Positions 33,931-42,860 of a DNA stretch of 64,000 bases are shown piece by piece. A model generated the notes under the pieces. That model had not been told where the DNA came from, did not search any database, and saw nothing but the letters and a program-made list of their open reading frames with translations. Position numbers and translations under genes: made by a program. Positions within the stretch are counted from its first letter, which is position 1, and each line of letters opens with the position of its first letter. The stretch lies in assembly GCA_024223125.1 (NCBI GenBank), contig JAAEOP010000139.1, forward strand, positions 17,606-81,605, read 5' to 3'. The DNA is from Chloroflexota bacterium (GTDB lineage Bacteria; Chloroflexota; Anaerolineae; Promineifilales; Promineifilaceae).

Positions 33931-34767
33931 ATGCACGCAGTCGGAATTTTACACCATCCCAGTATTGCAGCCTCACGGCCGTTAGCCCAGGAAGTATATG
34001 ATTGGCTGGCCGAAAAAGATGTAGCCGTCTGGCTGGGTTCCACCCGGGATGTCTTCCATCTACAAACGCGAATTGAAGAGAGTACCCTGCTGGTCGTTTT
34101 AGGTGGCGATGGCTCTTTACTGCGGGTAGCTCGTGTTTCTACTCCTGGTGGCGTCCCTTTATTTGGCATCAATCTGGGCAAGGTGGGCTTTTTAACAGAA
34201 GCGCAGCCGGAGGAATGGCAACAAAAGTTGGCCCGCGTCCTAAAAGGGGATTATTGGACTGAAGAGCGGCTGATGTTAACGGCCGACTTACAACGAGACG
34301 GCCGTACAATACAAACATTCTCCGCCCTAAACGAACTGGTCGTTGGACGAGGCGAGCAGGCACGAGTGGTTCATTTTCACCTACGGGTAGATGGTGATCA
34401 GGTAGCCACTTATACGGCCGATGCCCTGATTGTAGCCACGCCTACTGGTTCCACCGCTTACGCCATGGCTGCCGGGGGGCCATTATTACCACCCCAGTTA
34501 CAAAATTTTGTGGTGCTGCCCGTAGCCGCCCACCTTAGCTTAAACCGCACCTTGATTTTGCATGAAACGGCCGAAATTTCCATTCATGTTACGATGGATC
34601 ATGAGGCGTACATTACCCCGGATGGACAAGATGGTATTTCTTTGCAAAATGGAGACAATGTAATTATTAAAAAAAATGAGCAACTATGTACCTTTGTCCG
34701 GGTAGAAAGCCCCGGTTACTTTTACCGGCGTTTAATGGCTCGCCTGGGTTATATGCGACAAGATTAG
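33931..34767 (+). CDS. nadK: NAD kinase
   Basis: This 278-residue enzyme phosphorylates NAD to NADP. Motifs are in order: VVLGGDGSLLRVAR (the GGDG loop), INLGKVGFLTEAQ, NELVVGRG and the TPTGSTAYAMAAGGPL glycine-rich loop. The length is normal. It lies between hisS and the TPR/zinc membrane protein gene, with a 9-base gap to the latter, forming a housekeeping operon that ends in recN. Confidence 0.96.
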   Translation: MHAVGILHHPSIAASRPLAQEVYDWLAEKDVAVWLGSTRDVFHLQTRIEESTLLVVLGGDGSLLRVARVSTPGGVPLFGINLGKVGFLTEAQPEEWQQKLARVLKGDYWTEERLMLTADLQRDGRTIQTFSALNELVVGRGEQARVVHFHLRVDGDQVATYTADALIVATPTGSTAYAMAAGGPLLPPQLQNFVVLPVAAHLSLNRTLILHETAEISIHVTMDHEAYITPDGQDGISLQNGDNVIIKKNEQLCTFVRVESPGYFYRRLMARLGYMRQD

Positions 34768-34776
34768 GGAAATCAT

Positions 34777-35691
34777 ATGGAAATTAGTCAACCACGTTTA
34801 CGATCATTACTGCGTCAGGCGGCCAAAGTTGAAGAATCAGGAAAACGAGCGGCCGCCGAACAACTATACCAACAAATTTTGGCAGAAGCGCCGGAGACGG
34901 AGGCAGCCCTGATGGGTCTGGCCCACGTTACCTACGATGATGCTCAAAAAGAAACCTGTTATGAAAAAGCGCTGTCACTCAACCCGGATAATATAGAAGC
35001 TCAAATCAGTCTGGCCGAGTTACGAGGCGAGAATTTATCCACAACATTAGTGCAAGCCTGGGAAAGAGAAAAGGAGTTGGCGGCGGCCGCTAAAAAAGAA
35101 GAAGAGGAGCAAGCAAAACAGTTACAGATGGAAAAGGAAGCGCCCGACAAAGACAGCGCCGATTTTGAACTGTTCTGCTACCGGCATCCAGGCCAGAGTA
35201 CCTCTTTACGCTGTTACAACTGTGACAAACCCATCTGTATGAGCTGCGCCAACAAAACTTCAGTCGGCTATTTATGCCCCGATTGTTTGCGTGATTTGGA
35301 AGATAAGTATTTCACGGCCAAAGTGACAGATTATTTGTTGGCAACGGCCGTCGCCCTACCCTTGAGCCTCATTGCCGGGGTGATTGTTTGGCGACTCAGC
35401 GGCGGCTTCTTTATGATTTTCCTGATGATTTTTGCCGGTGGGTTTGTGGGCAGTATCATCGGCCGTCTGACGAAAAAAGCGATTGGCGGCCGGCGTGGCC
35501 GCTATCTGCCAGAATTGGTAGTCGGGTTAATGATTTTGGGTGTTCTGATACCTGCTCTGCCCATTTTTCTGGTATTGTTGGTCAGCGGTCCGGCCGGTTT
35601 GGCGGCCGGGGCTGGCCTTATGTTTACATTTATAACCCCCGGGGTCTATCTTTTTGTTGCCGGTGGCTCTGCTTATTATTGGATGAAGTAA
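34777..35691 (+). CDS. TPR, zinc-binding (B-box-like) membrane protein
   Basis: This 304-residue protein has a TPR-like N-terminus (about 1-85, with ALMGLAHVTYDDAQKE), a charged coiled-coil stretch at 88-120, and a B-box-like cysteine-rich domain at about 130-175 (FCYRHPGQSTSLRCYNCDKP, then ICMSCANK and YLCPDCLRDLE). Four membrane helices make up the rest. It is probably a membrane-anchored scaffold. The function is unknown. Its stop overlaps the recN ATG by one base (TAATG), so it is coupled to recN. Confidence 0.75.
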   Translation: MEISQPRLRSLLRQAAKVEESGKRAAAEQLYQQILAEAPETEAALMGLAHVTYDDAQKETCYEKALSLNPDNIEAQISLAELRGENLSTTLVQAWEREKELAAAAKKEEEEQAKQLQMEKEAPDKDSADFELFCYRHPGQSTSLRCYNCDKPICMSCANKTSVGYLCPDCLRDLEDKYFTAKVTDYLLATAVALPLSLIAGVIVWRLSGGFFMIFLMIFAGGFVGSIIGRLTKKAIGGRRGRYLPELVVGLMILGVLIPALPIFLVLLVSGPAGLAAGAGLMFTFITPGVYLFVAGGSAYYWMK

Positions 35692-37430
35692 TGCTCACAG
35701 AATTAAGTATCCGCCATTTTGCCATCATTGATAATCTGACCATTGCTTTTAACCGGGGTTTTAATGTCCTAACCGGGGAAACGGGGGCGGGCAAATCTAT
35801 CATTTTGGACGGGATGACGCTTTTGCTAGGCGGCCGGGCAGACACAGCAATGATTCGCACCGGAGCGTCTGAAGCATATGTGGAGGCGACTTTCAGACTG
35901 AGTACACGGCTGCAAACGGCCGTTAACCCCATTTTGCGCCAGGAAGGACTGGACGAAGAAGGGAACGAAAAAGAACTGCTGCTGGCACGAGAACTGCGGG
36001 CTAACGGCCGTAACATCTGTCGCGTTAACGGCCGTACTGTCACCCTCTCCCTCCTGCGCCAAATTGCCGAACCGCTGATTGACATACACGGCCAGGGAGA
36101 CCATCTTTCCTTGCTTAAACCCCGCTCCCATCTGCCCTTGTTAGATTCATATGCTCGCCTGAACGAAGAACGAAACGGGCTGGCAAAAAAAGTGCGCCAA
36201 CTTCAAGAAATACAAAAAGAACTCCAGGATTTGCGCCAAAATGAACGAGCAATGACCCAACGGGCCGACATGCTCAAATTCCAGATCGAAGAAATTGAAG
36301 CGGCCAAATTGCAACCTGAGGAAGAAGAAGAACTACGGGCTGAACGTACCCGTCTGGCCAATGCCGAACAGTTAATGCGCTCCGCTTCCGAAGCGGTGGC
36401 TCTGCTAACTGGGATGGATGATGAGTCCCAATCGGCGGCCGATATGTTGGGGCAAGCTGAACGCTCACTGGTGCAGTTAACCCGCTACGACGATGGGCAG
36501 TCGCCTAAATTGGAAACATTGCAAGGACTCATCTTCCAACTCAGTGAATTGTCGTCAGAATTGCAAACGTATCTGAATGATTTGGAATTTAATCCCGGCC
36601 GTCTGGATTTTGTGGAAGAACGGATTGAGTTGATCAACAATCTCAAACGTAAATATGGGGAGACAGTGGCCGATATTTTGGCCTCCCATGATAAAGCGAT
36701 AAAAGAAGTAGCCCGAATCGAAAGCAGTGAGTCCCGTATTGCTGAATTGGAAATTGAAAAAGAACGATACCTGAAACGGGTGGGGGAGATGGCGGCTAAA
36801 CTGTCTGAGAAGCGACAGACAGCGGCTCATTTGCTGGCAACGGCCGTAGAAAGCCAACTAACCGATTTAAGCATGGAAGGCGCTCGTTTCAGCGTCCAGT
36901 TTGTTACAGAACCACAAGAAGATGGGGTTTATATTGGCGACCAACGATTGGCCTTTGACCAGACTGGCATTGACCGGGTGGAATTTATTATTTCCACTAA
37001 TCCCGGTGAACCGCTCAAACCGATGGCGAAGGTCGCTTCCGGGGGAGAAACGGCTCGTCTCATGTTGGCGCTTAAAACGGCGTTGGCTCAAGTAGATGCC
37101 ACCCCCACCCTCATTTTTGATGAGATTGATCAGGGGATTGGCGGCCGTATTGGGGACGTGGTGGGGCGGAAGTTGTGGGGGTTAACGACCGTTGGCAGCC
37201 ATCAAGTCATCGTTGTCACCCATCTGCCCCAGTTGGCCGGTTATGGAGACGTTCATTTTCATGTGAGCAAGCAAGTACAAGACGGCCGTACCACAACGGC
37301 CGTAGATGATTTGCAGCATGACGGCCGTGTGCAGGAACTAGCCGCCATGTTAGGAACCCAGGGCAAACACGCCACCGGCGGCGCAGGATCCATCCTACAG
37401 CAAGCTGCATCAGTAAAGTCAAAGAAATAA
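35691..37430 (+). CDS. recN: DNA repair protein RecN
   Basis: This 579-residue SMC-like ATPase acts in double-strand break repair. The Walker A GETGAGKSIIL (about 29) lies near the N-terminus. A long coiled coil spans about 160-370, then come the ABC signature ASGGETARLMLALK and Walker B LIFDEIDQGIGGRIG, and a short terminal domain (LAGYGDVHF). The length is normal. Seven copies of ACGGCCGT lie between 35926 and 37328, unusually dense even for this genome. The start is set by the TAATG overlap. An upstream extension to 35388 is only an open frame. Confidence 0.96.
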   Translation: MLTELSIRHFAIIDNLTIAFNRGFNVLTGETGAGKSIILDGMTLLLGGRADTAMIRTGASEAYVEATFRLSTRLQTAVNPILRQEGLDEEGNEKELLLARELRANGRNICRVNGRTVTLSLLRQIAEPLIDIHGQGDHLSLLKPRSHLPLLDSYARLNEERNGLAKKVRQLQEIQKELQDLRQNERAMTQRADMLKFQIEEIEAAKLQPEEEEELRAERTRLANAEQLMRSASEAVALLTGMDDESQSAADMLGQAERSLVQLTRYDDGQSPKLETLQGLIFQLSELSSELQTYLNDLEFNPGRLDFVEERIELINNLKRKYGETVADILASHDKAIKEVARIESSESRIAELEIEKERYLKRVGEMAAKLSEKRQTAAHLLATAVESQLTDLSMEGARFSVQFVTEPQEDGVYIGDQRLAFDQTGIDRVEFIISTNPGEPLKPMAKVASGGETARLMLALKTALAQVDATPTLIFDEIDQGIGGRIGDVVGRKLWGLTTVGSHQVIVVTHLPQLAGYGDVHFHVSKQVQDGRTTTAVDDLQHDGRVQELAAMLGTQGKHATGGAGSILQQAASVKSKK

Positions 37431-37492
37431 AAGGCTCTGATCATCGTTTGAGCCAAACAATAGTACAAAAATCAATAACTTGAGGATGCGTA

Positions 37493-38518
37493 GTGACAAG
37501 ACGAAAACCATATACAAAGGTCATAAGAACCAATCAAATACGAGCTGATCACGTAAAAGGTATGGGAGACATTGTATTCAAAGGCTTCCAATGCCTTAAT
37601 AGCAATTGCCAAGAATTTGTTTTTGTCCGTCGCGATCAAATTGGAGATGATTTTGAAATAATATGCCCAAGTTGCGATATGGTTATGCGTTCTGGCGATG
37701 AGTCGAAATTTTATGATTATGAATTGGTTGATAAGCGCACAACACCGCCTGATGTCATAGAAACAGGCGAATTCACTGTCTTGCATGACGACTATATCCA
37801 AGAAGCCCCCGAATATAAATACTGTATTATCTGTAGCACCATCAAGCCACTTGATTTGTTTGATCGTCACCGGTCTCGAAAATCTGGTAGACAAGGTGAA
37901 TGTAGGCTATGCAAAAAAGTCTACAATTCAATTAAAAACCAAACCCGTCTATCTGATCAACACCGCGAAGCCGCACAAAAACGTCGTATGTACTTGGATT
38001 TGTCAGGCAATACAAGGATTGACAGCGAGCAAATCCATAAAAGATTCAAATACCGTTGTTTCAAATGCGAAAAAGACCTTCGTAACGTTTCAGCTAAGGA
38101 ACGACCGCTTGATCATACCTTACCTGCTGTTTATTTGTGGCCGCTGACATCCGAAAACGCAACTTTGCTTTGCTGTGACCACAATGGAGAAAAATCTGGC
38201 AAGTGGCCGTCTGAATATTATTCTGACAAAGATCTGAAACGATTAGTGGTGTTGACTGGAATAGAATACGATGTTTTAATCTCCCCGCCGCACTATAATC
38301 CCGATGCGATTGAACATCTTAAAAATCCTATTCATGTAGATGTGCTTTTGCAAAAGTATGCCGCATACATGCCAGAATTAATTAAATTGCGGAACCGAAT
38401 CCTTCGACACGAAAACTTTGACTTTTTCAAGTATTCTGCAACTGTCTCGCCAGCTTGGGTTCGTCAAGCAAATGCCGAATATCAACGAGTCATTCGATCC
38501 AAAAGCAAGTCTGGCTAA
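37493..38518 (+). CDS. HNH restriction endonuclease (putative), zinc-ribbon type
   Basis: The 341-residue protein starts with GTG at 37493 (ribosome site TGAGGATG). An N-terminal zinc ribbon (about 33-65, CPSC in IICPSCDMVM) is followed by a second cysteine cluster with YCIICSTIKPLDLFDRHRSR and ECRLCKKVY. The HNH fold is FKYRCFKCEKDLRN, then ERPLDHTLPAVYLWPL and TLLCCDHNGEKSGKWP. The last histidine is replaced by asparagine, giving an HNN variant. Its tail overlaps the convergent methyltransferase tail by four bases. An HNH enzyme beside a methyltransferase indicates a type II restriction pair. AT-rich codon use and absence of ACGGCCGT suggest transfer. Confidence 0.75.
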   Translation: MTRRKPYTKVIRTNQIRADHVKGMGDIVFKGFQCLNSNCQEFVFVRRDQIGDDFEIICPSCDMVMRSGDESKFYDYELVDKRTTPPDVIETGEFTVLHDDYIQEAPEYKYCIICSTIKPLDLFDRHRSRKSGRQGECRLCKKVYNSIKNQTRLSDQHREAAQKRRMYLDLSGNTRIDSEQIHKRFKYRCFKCEKDLRNVSAKERPLDHTLPAVYLWPLTSENATLLCCDHNGEKSGKWPSEYYSDKDLKRLVVLTGIEYDVLISPPHYNPDAIEHLKNPIHVDVLLQKYAAYMPELIKLRNRILRHENFDFFKYSATVSPAWVRQANAEYQRVIRSKSKSG

Positions 38519-41196
38519 GAAAGAATCAAGTATTGATGAGAGGTTACAGTACCTTTATCACGAACACCGTGAGATTCGCAATGAGCTACACTTTCATCGA
38601 ATACTTCGGCTGAACGAAACCATCGCTTTCCCAAACGTTCTAATTCGGCAGCCATATCACACTTGACGCTTCTCCCCAAATGTAAAACAACAACACCATC
38701 GCGCTTCAATCGTTCTCGTGCCTGACGTAGAAGTGGAATATATACATCAAAACTGCTTTTTTGACGTTCATCAACAAAACCTAACGGCCGTGTATCAAAG
38801 TCAGATTGAGACCAACCAGCAAACCAAAGTCGCAACCAATTTGCTAAATAGTACCGAGTGCTGTCAAAAAATGGGGGAGAAGTGATAATTGCATCAAGAT
38901 TGTCAATTTCTCTCGGCCACCAACTTGTGGCATCAAGGAAAAACATTTTGCCGAGGCAAAAATCTTTAGGTAATGGTTCCTTATATCCTCTTTCTACTTT
39001 TGCCGCTAATCGCTCAATCAATGAACGGTACTCAAAGTCACCTGAAGGTTTGTAAGGGGTAATAGGATGCGAACGTCTACTTAACGCATAGGGACGATTG
39101 CCATGTAAAATATGGAGCAACGAAGCCATTACAAACCATTCTTCATCTGATTCAGGCCTGTTTTCTTGAAAATAGCGGCGAGCTAACAAGACCTCTTTGA
39201 GTGTGTTTGTTTCATAATATTCAACTAACTTGCCGTTAAAACCAAACTCAGTTGCTTCAGTCAGTTCTTCTGCCAAAAGTTCGTTCTGCCCCAAGTATTG
39301 TTCAAGGTTGTCAATCACACTAAAACAGATACTCTCAAGCGGTCGCTGTATTTTGGCATTGGCAATAGCAAAGGCTGCAGGACTAATATCAAAGCCGTAG
39401 GCTTGTTTACCTTGTAAAGCCGCCTCAAAAGGAATTGTGCCTACACCAGCAAATGGGTCTAGCATCCTACCATGTGATGGAACGAATGTCTTTACAAGAT
39501 GATAGGCAATGGCTGGTTTAAGTTTTCCCGGATAAGAACATAGCGAGTGGCGTGGATGACCCCAATTTCGTTTTGCATATGGCTGTTGTTGGTGAGGTAA
39601 AGTTGTCTTAAAATCATCCCATTGAATTTTCCACGGATGAATAAGTTTACTTCCATGAAAAATTGGTTCAGTTAGTTTGTATCTAAAAACAAGAAGTGAC
39701 TGCTTCAACAACATACCGCCACGGGAACGACGTTGTCGCAATGTGATCTCGTCCTGTTGTACAAAACCCAATTCTCCTAAACACGTAGATAGCAATTTGT
39801 CAACCGGTACATGTACACCTGCATACGCAGAATCGCCAATATCAATGGCAACAACCGCATTTGGTTGTAAATGATTGCGAATAGATCGGAAAATATTAGT
39901 CATTTCATGAAAATAACTAGCAATCATGCGTGGAATGCGTGGATCGTAAGCATTTTCAAGCTTATCTACGATTTTCTGCACAGCAACATGGGAAATTTCA
40001 GGAACCTTCGCCACCGTTACATCATTTATTCCTGCTGTGATCGCTTCTGAACGAAATCTGGTTAAGTCCTCTTTTTGCAAAAGACATCGTAAAAACCACA
40101 GTTCGATTTTAGTGTTGCGAAAGTAATTTGTACCGTTCACATAGGGAGGACTGGTAATTACCGTATCTATATCTAAATACGGTATAGATGCCAAAGATTT
40201 GGCATTTTCACACAGTAGTAAAGGTTGTGTTTGTAACCCATTAACATAATCTCGAATATCTCGGACTAACTGCACTATATTTTTGTTAATTGCTTCCACC
40301 AGTAAAATTTTTGATTTTGCTAACTCTTTAGCGGTTTTATACCTTAAATCGCCCGCCCTTTTCATGTTTGATATGGGTACAAGGGCAGATAAGGTTGCTA
40401 CTGTTAACAAATCTGCTAATAATGGTTGAACTAAAGCAACTTCATCAATCCATGTACGCATACGCAATATTTCATCATAGATTGAGTCATCAAAAAACTC
40501 GCTAGTTCCAAATACATTTTTATATGTTTGATCTAATGCCAAATCTGGCTGGAAACGTTCAAGTGATAATAATTTATTACTTTGCTCCATTAAATCATTA
40601 GCGAGTTTCAAACGTTGTGTTAACTGTAGCCGTCGAACAGTAATTTTTGTAAGGCTGATAAACTGTAATACAGGGTTTATTTCACAAAAAAAAGCAGATT
40701 TATCTAGTTGCGAAGCGGTAAAAGCTGTTGTTGCTGTGCCAGCAAAGGGATCGAGTACTCTGGTCGCGTTCGGAGCATATTTTTCTAAAATGGTTTTTAC
40801 AAATTGTGGCGAATATCCTTCCAAATAAGAATACCATCTTACAAAGGGTTCTTTTGCTCCCCCCTTGAAGGTAACAGTTACAGGATCAAATAATTGACTT
40901 TGAGGAGCAACTCCAGGCATAGTGAGTTGAGCCTGTTGTTCTTGAATGACTCTTAGTGATTGTTTTATGTGGCGTAAGCAATATGTATTTACTGGCAAAT
41001 CTTCACGTTGAGCAGCGTTAATCAACTCATGATAACTATCTGTCCCCAGCAGTTGGCGAATTTCAGCGCTAGAAAAATTCTTGACATTGTCATATAGTTG
41101 GGACGTTCTTTTTCCGAATGCAATTGTGAGAGATTTTTTGCTGGCGCTATCTGTGGGCGTGTCTGCAAAATAGACCGCTTTATAATTTTGATTCAT
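38515..41196 (-). CDS. two-domain DNA methyltransferase (N4-cytosine/N6-adenine type)
   Basis: This 893-residue protein contains two methyltransferase units. The first has the AdoMet motif RVLDPFAGTATT (about 148) and the catalytic TSPPYVNGTNYF (about 349). The second has MLDPFAGVGTIPFE (about 579) and TSPPFFDSTRYYL (about 772). TSPPY-type motifs modify the exocyclic amino group of cytosine or adenine. Two units in one chain suit an asymmetric recognition sequence, one strand each. The ATG at 41196 follows AGGTGCTTAAC. It is convergent with the HNH gene and preceded by a palindrome at 41243-41265. One ACGGCCGT occurs at 38784. Confidence 0.9.
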   Translation of the reverse strand: MNQNYKAVYFADTPTDSASKKSLTIAFGKRTSQLYDNVKNFSSAEIRQLLGTDSYHELINAAQREDLPVNTYCLRHIKQSLRVIQEQQAQLTMPGVAPQSQLFDPVTVTFKGGAKEPFVRWYSYLEGYSPQFVKTILEKYAPNATRVLDPFAGTATTAFTASQLDKSAFFCEINPVLQFISLTKITVRRLQLTQRLKLANDLMEQSNKLLSLERFQPDLALDQTYKNVFGTSEFFDDSIYDEILRMRTWIDEVALVQPLLADLLTVATLSALVPISNMKRAGDLRYKTAKELAKSKILLVEAINKNIVQLVRDIRDYVNGLQTQPLLLCENAKSLASIPYLDIDTVITSPPYVNGTNYFRNTKIELWFLRCLLQKEDLTRFRSEAITAGINDVTVAKVPEISHVAVQKIVDKLENAYDPRIPRMIASYFHEMTNIFRSIRNHLQPNAVVAIDIGDSAYAGVHVPVDKLLSTCLGELGFVQQDEITLRQRRSRGGMLLKQSLLVFRYKLTEPIFHGSKLIHPWKIQWDDFKTTLPHQQQPYAKRNWGHPRHSLCSYPGKLKPAIAYHLVKTFVPSHGRMLDPFAGVGTIPFEAALQGKQAYGFDISPAAFAIANAKIQRPLESICFSVIDNLEQYLGQNELLAEELTEATEFGFNGKLVEYYETNTLKEVLLARRYFQENRPESDEEWFVMASLLHILHGNRPYALSRRSHPITPYKPSGDFEYRSLIERLAAKVERGYKEPLPKDFCLGKMFFLDATSWWPREIDNLDAIITSPPFFDSTRYYLANWLRLWFAGWSQSDFDTRPLGFVDERQKSSFDVYIPLLRQARERLKRDGVVVLHLGRSVKCDMAAELERLGKRWFRSAEVFDESVAHCESHGVRDKGTVTSHQYLILS

Positions 41197-41537
41197 GTTA
41201 AGCACCTATAAACTTATAAGGATTAGTGAACATTCTATGTATAGACTATCATATTATGATAGTCTTGCCAATGTTTTTAGAAAATTCGTTCTGTCCCCGA
41301 AATAAACATTGATGAATTTCGAGCAAGAGAGAATCGGCATGAGCATTGGGTTCAAATCTAAATCATCGGTTCCTTTTGTCACTTGCACAGTGGCAAACTT
41401 GACAAGACAGAAATTGACAGTAAATTCGGCCGATTGATAGTTTCTGACGGCAAAACAGAATCATACTTCTAGCCAACTCATTGAACCGGGCGGCAATATT
41501 TGCCACTGCCTGGTTTTTCTATGTACGGAGGATTCTT
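41197..41537. other. 341-base spacer between methyltransferase and thiolase genes
   Basis: No gene is seen. The spacer holds the 23-base perfect palindrome (41243-41265). A weak promoter candidate for the thiolase lies at 41414-41443 (TTGACA, 18 bases, TAGTTT). The rest is AT-rich with no repeat family recognised. It is the right-hand border of the low-octamer island. Confidence 0.5.
41243..41265. promoter_or_regulatory. perfect palindrome upstream of the methyltransferase
   Basis: AGACTATCATA and its exact complement face each other across one T. It is 46 bases upstream of the methyltransferase ATG. The ends read GACT...AGTC, loosely like controller-protein boxes of restriction systems, but no controller gene is visible. 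Confidence 0.5.
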
Positions 41538-42680
41538 ATGCGAGAAGTTGCTATTTTGGGCGTGGGGCAAACCCCGGTGCGTGAACACTGGGATTTGTCC
41601 ATTCGCCAATTGGCAGTTAATGCCGGCCGGTCAGCAATGCAAGACGCCGGCGTCATTCAGGTAGATGCTATCTATGTAGGCAATATGACCAGCGGTGAAC
41701 TGAACCAACAGCGTCAGTTAGGCGCATTGGTGGCCGACTTTTTAGGCCAACACGGTGTTGAAGCAGTCAAGATGGAAGCGGCCTGCGGTTCGGCCGGGTC
41801 AGCGATGCGGCAAGGTGTATTGGCCGTTGCCAGCGGCGAGCTGGATGCGGTACTGGTTATCGGCGTGGAAAAGATGACCGAAACGAATTTCAAACAGACA
41901 ACGGCCGCGCTAACAACGGCCGCCGATGCCGATTATGAAGTTGAACATGGCGTCACCTTTGTCAGCTTGAATGCCTTGATTATGCGTCGTTATATGTACG
42001 AATACGGATATGACCGGCATGATTTTGCCCCCTTTGCTTTGAACGCCCATGCCAACGGCGCTCACAATCCCAATGCGATGTTCCAAAAACCAATCAGCCA
42101 AAATGTGTATGACAAAGGGCGTATTGTGGCTGACCCAATCTCTTTGTTTGACGCTTCGCCGATTGGGGATGGGGCGGCCGCGCTGCTGTTAGTGCCGGCC
42201 GAAAATGCACCGGCGGCCGTGCGTGTGGCCGGTTCCGCTTCAGCCACAGATACGTTGGCGGTGCATGATCGGGAAGACCCGTTATGGTTGCAAGCGTCGA
42301 AACTGTCGGTGAAGCGGGCTTATGCCCAGGCTGGCATTGGCCCGGATGATGTAGATTTGTTTGAGCTGCATGACGCTTTTACGGTGATGGCGGCGCTTTC
42401 TTTGGAGAGCTGTGGTTTTGCTGAACGGGGTCAGGGGGTGCGGCTGGCGCAAGAGGGAGCTATTTTGCCCGACGGCCGTATTCCCATCGCCACAATGGGT
42501 GGCTTAAAAGCGCGGGGGCATCCGGTGGGAGCGACGGGTTTGTACCAGATTGCCGAAGCTACTTTGCAACTGCGCGGGCAAGCGGGGGAGGCTCAAATTG
42601 ACAACGCCAACATCGCCTTGACCCAGAACATTGGCGGCAGTGGGGCGACTATTGTGACACATGTTTTGCAGCGGCCGTAA
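41538..42680 (+). CDS. thiolase family acyl-CoA acetyltransferase
   Basis: This 380-residue enzyme has the thiolase nucleophilic cysteine in MEAACGSAGSAM, then ELHDAFTVMAA, and the active-site loop GGLKARGHPVGATG near the C-terminus. The first part (VAILGVGQTPVREHWDLS) matches the SCP-x/degradative branch. The ATG at 41538 follows GGAGGATTCTT. An earlier frame start at 41481 lacks a ribosome site. In this branch the gene is often beside a DUF35 OB-fold protein, which is absent here. It ends 17 bases before a terminator hairpin. Confidence 0.93.
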   Translation: MREVAILGVGQTPVREHWDLSIRQLAVNAGRSAMQDAGVIQVDAIYVGNMTSGELNQQRQLGALVADFLGQHGVEAVKMEAACGSAGSAMRQGVLAVASGELDAVLVIGVEKMTETNFKQTTAALTTAADADYEVEHGVTFVSLNALIMRRYMYEYGYDRHDFAPFALNAHANGAHNPNAMFQKPISQNVYDKGRIVADPISLFDASPIGDGAAALLLVPAENAPAAVRVAGSASATDTLAVHDREDPLWLQASKLSVKRAYAQAGIGPDDVDLFELHDAFTVMAALSLESCGFAERGQGVRLAQEGAILPDGRIPIATMGGLKARGHPVGATGLYQIAEATLQLRGQAGEAQIDNANIALTQNIGGSGATIVTHVLQRP

Positions 42681-42697
42681 TTGCTTTCTGTTTCTGT

Positions 42698-42731
42698 AGA
42701 GGTTCCACCTTTTTGAAAAGGTGGAACCTCT
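42698..42731 (+). terminator. rho-independent terminator after the thiolase gene
   Basis: A 16-base stem with a two-base loop (AGAGGTTCCACCTTTT on the left) is followed by a run of T, so it should terminate the thiolase transcript. The 34-base sequence is identical to 9302-9335. Confidence 0.85.
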
Positions 42732-42860
42732 TTTTCTATCTCAAACTTGATAGAGCGTATAGGAAATTGTGCCTATTTGCGCCTTTTTTCGCCACATTTT
42801 CACTACGTAAGGCTACTTCTTCGTTAGAATGGAAATAAAGATTAAACGTGAGATTCAAAA

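Noticed and set aside
35388..35690. N-terminal extension of RecN
   Set aside because: The extension lies inside the TPR/zinc membrane protein gene and has no ribosome site. RecN homologues start at the MLTELSIRHF at 35691.
41243..41265. Controller-protein box of a restriction system
   Set aside because: The symmetry is suggestive but there is no controller gene, so only a palindrome is reported.
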